Source: Verrucomicrobiia bacterium (GTDB lineage Bacteria > Verrucomicrobiota > Verrucomicrobiia > CAIQCK01). Taken from it: 6,650 nucleotides of DNA. The stretch is taken from NCBI GenBank assembly GCA_026417675.1, contig JAOACV010000113.1:1-6650 (forward strand), in the 5' to 3' direction. The position numbers were made by a program, and so were the translations under genes. Each line of letters opens with the position of its first letter. Positions within the stretch are counted from its first letter, which is position 1. The notes under the pieces were generated by a model. The model searched no databases. It saw only the letters and a program-made list of their open reading frames with translations, and was not told where the DNA came from. Shown piece after piece: positions 6,397-6,650 of the stretch.

Positions 6397-6437
6397 GCCG
6401 CTCGAACGGCAACACAGTTTTGAACAACGAGCCAGAT

Positions 6438-6650
6438 ATGGGAGCAGCGACCAATGTTGCCGCGCACGCTTCGGCCGTGCGCGCGTGTGGCCGGACGAAT
6501 GCCGTGCCGCTGGCGCGCCGCAGGATCCGATGGGGCGAGTGGCTCGTCGAGCGGGGCATCTTTCTGACCTCCCTCTCGGCGATCCTGATCATTTTCCTGA
6601 TCTTCGTCTTTGTTGGACGCGAGGCGCTGCCGGTCATGCTGGGCCAGACC
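6438..6650 (+). CDS. pstC: Phosphate ABC transporter permease PstC, N-terminal part
   Basis: The first 71 codons of a gene that runs off the window, still open at base 6650. Residues 1-39 are a hydrophilic, Ala/Arg-rich cytoplasmic lead. Residues about 40-60 form the first transmembrane helix (GIFLTSLSAILIIFLIFVFV), followed by REALPVML, matching the start of PstC, where a helix is followed by an E(S/A)LP motif. PstC pairs with PstA to form the inner-membrane channel that takes phosphate from PstS. The ATG at 6438 has only a weak purine stretch (CGAG) upstream; an in-frame TTG at 6420 is an alternative but has no ribosome site. The call rests on the short N-terminus and on position right after pstS; pstA, pstB and phoU probably follow. 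Confidence 0.82.
   Translation, partial: MGAATNVAAHASAVRACGRTNAVPLARRRIRWGEWLVERGIFLTSLSAILIIFLIFVFVGREALPVMLGQT

Overview
The window looks like a chromosomal phosphate-acquisition locus from a GC-rich Gram-negative bacterium. A Verrucomicrobiota-type genome is my best guess. The reasons are a Porin_5-type outer-membrane porin with a C-terminal Phe, a small DUF2934 protein, a glycosyltransferase-PHP fusion and a Pst transporter in one place. This assignment is inferred from gene families and was not tested. No mobile element, CRISPR array, tRNA or rRNA was seen.

Layout. Bases 4-2001 (+) encode a 665-residue two-domain protein: an N-terminal MGDG-synthase/MurG-like glycosyltransferase and a C-terminal PHP metal-dependent phosphoesterase domain. 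Converging on it is a small minus-strand DUF2934 gene (2522-2295). That gene has a roughly 200-base untranslated tail ending in a strong intrinsic terminator (2098-2061). A 322-base gap (2523-2844) then separates it from the rightward genes. These are two adjacent single-domain response-regulator receiver proteins (2845-3264 and 3268-3651), a Porin_5-type porin (3787-5286), the periplasmic phosphate-binding protein PstS (5433-6281), an intrinsic terminator (6341-6396), and the start of the permease gene pstC (6438, running off the window).

Regulation. The gaps before the first receiver gene, the porin gene and pstS each contain direct 7-base repeats of the form YYGTVAC, spaced in multiples of 11 bases like PhoB (Pho box) half-sites. 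The receiver and porin promoters align without gaps over 56 bases, including a -10-like hexamer at the same place. This suggests one regulon in which phosphate starvation induces two receiver proteins, an outer-membrane channel and the high-affinity Pst system.

How it may work together. The porin would let phosphate (or a phosphorylated compound) across the outer membrane. PstS would capture it in the periplasm, and PstC with downstream genes outside the window would import it. The receivers probably relay or buffer a phosphorylation signal. The glycosyltransferase-PHP fusion could make glycolipids that replace phospholipids during phosphate starvation. That last link rests on neighbourhood and domain content only, because its own promoter lies outside the window.
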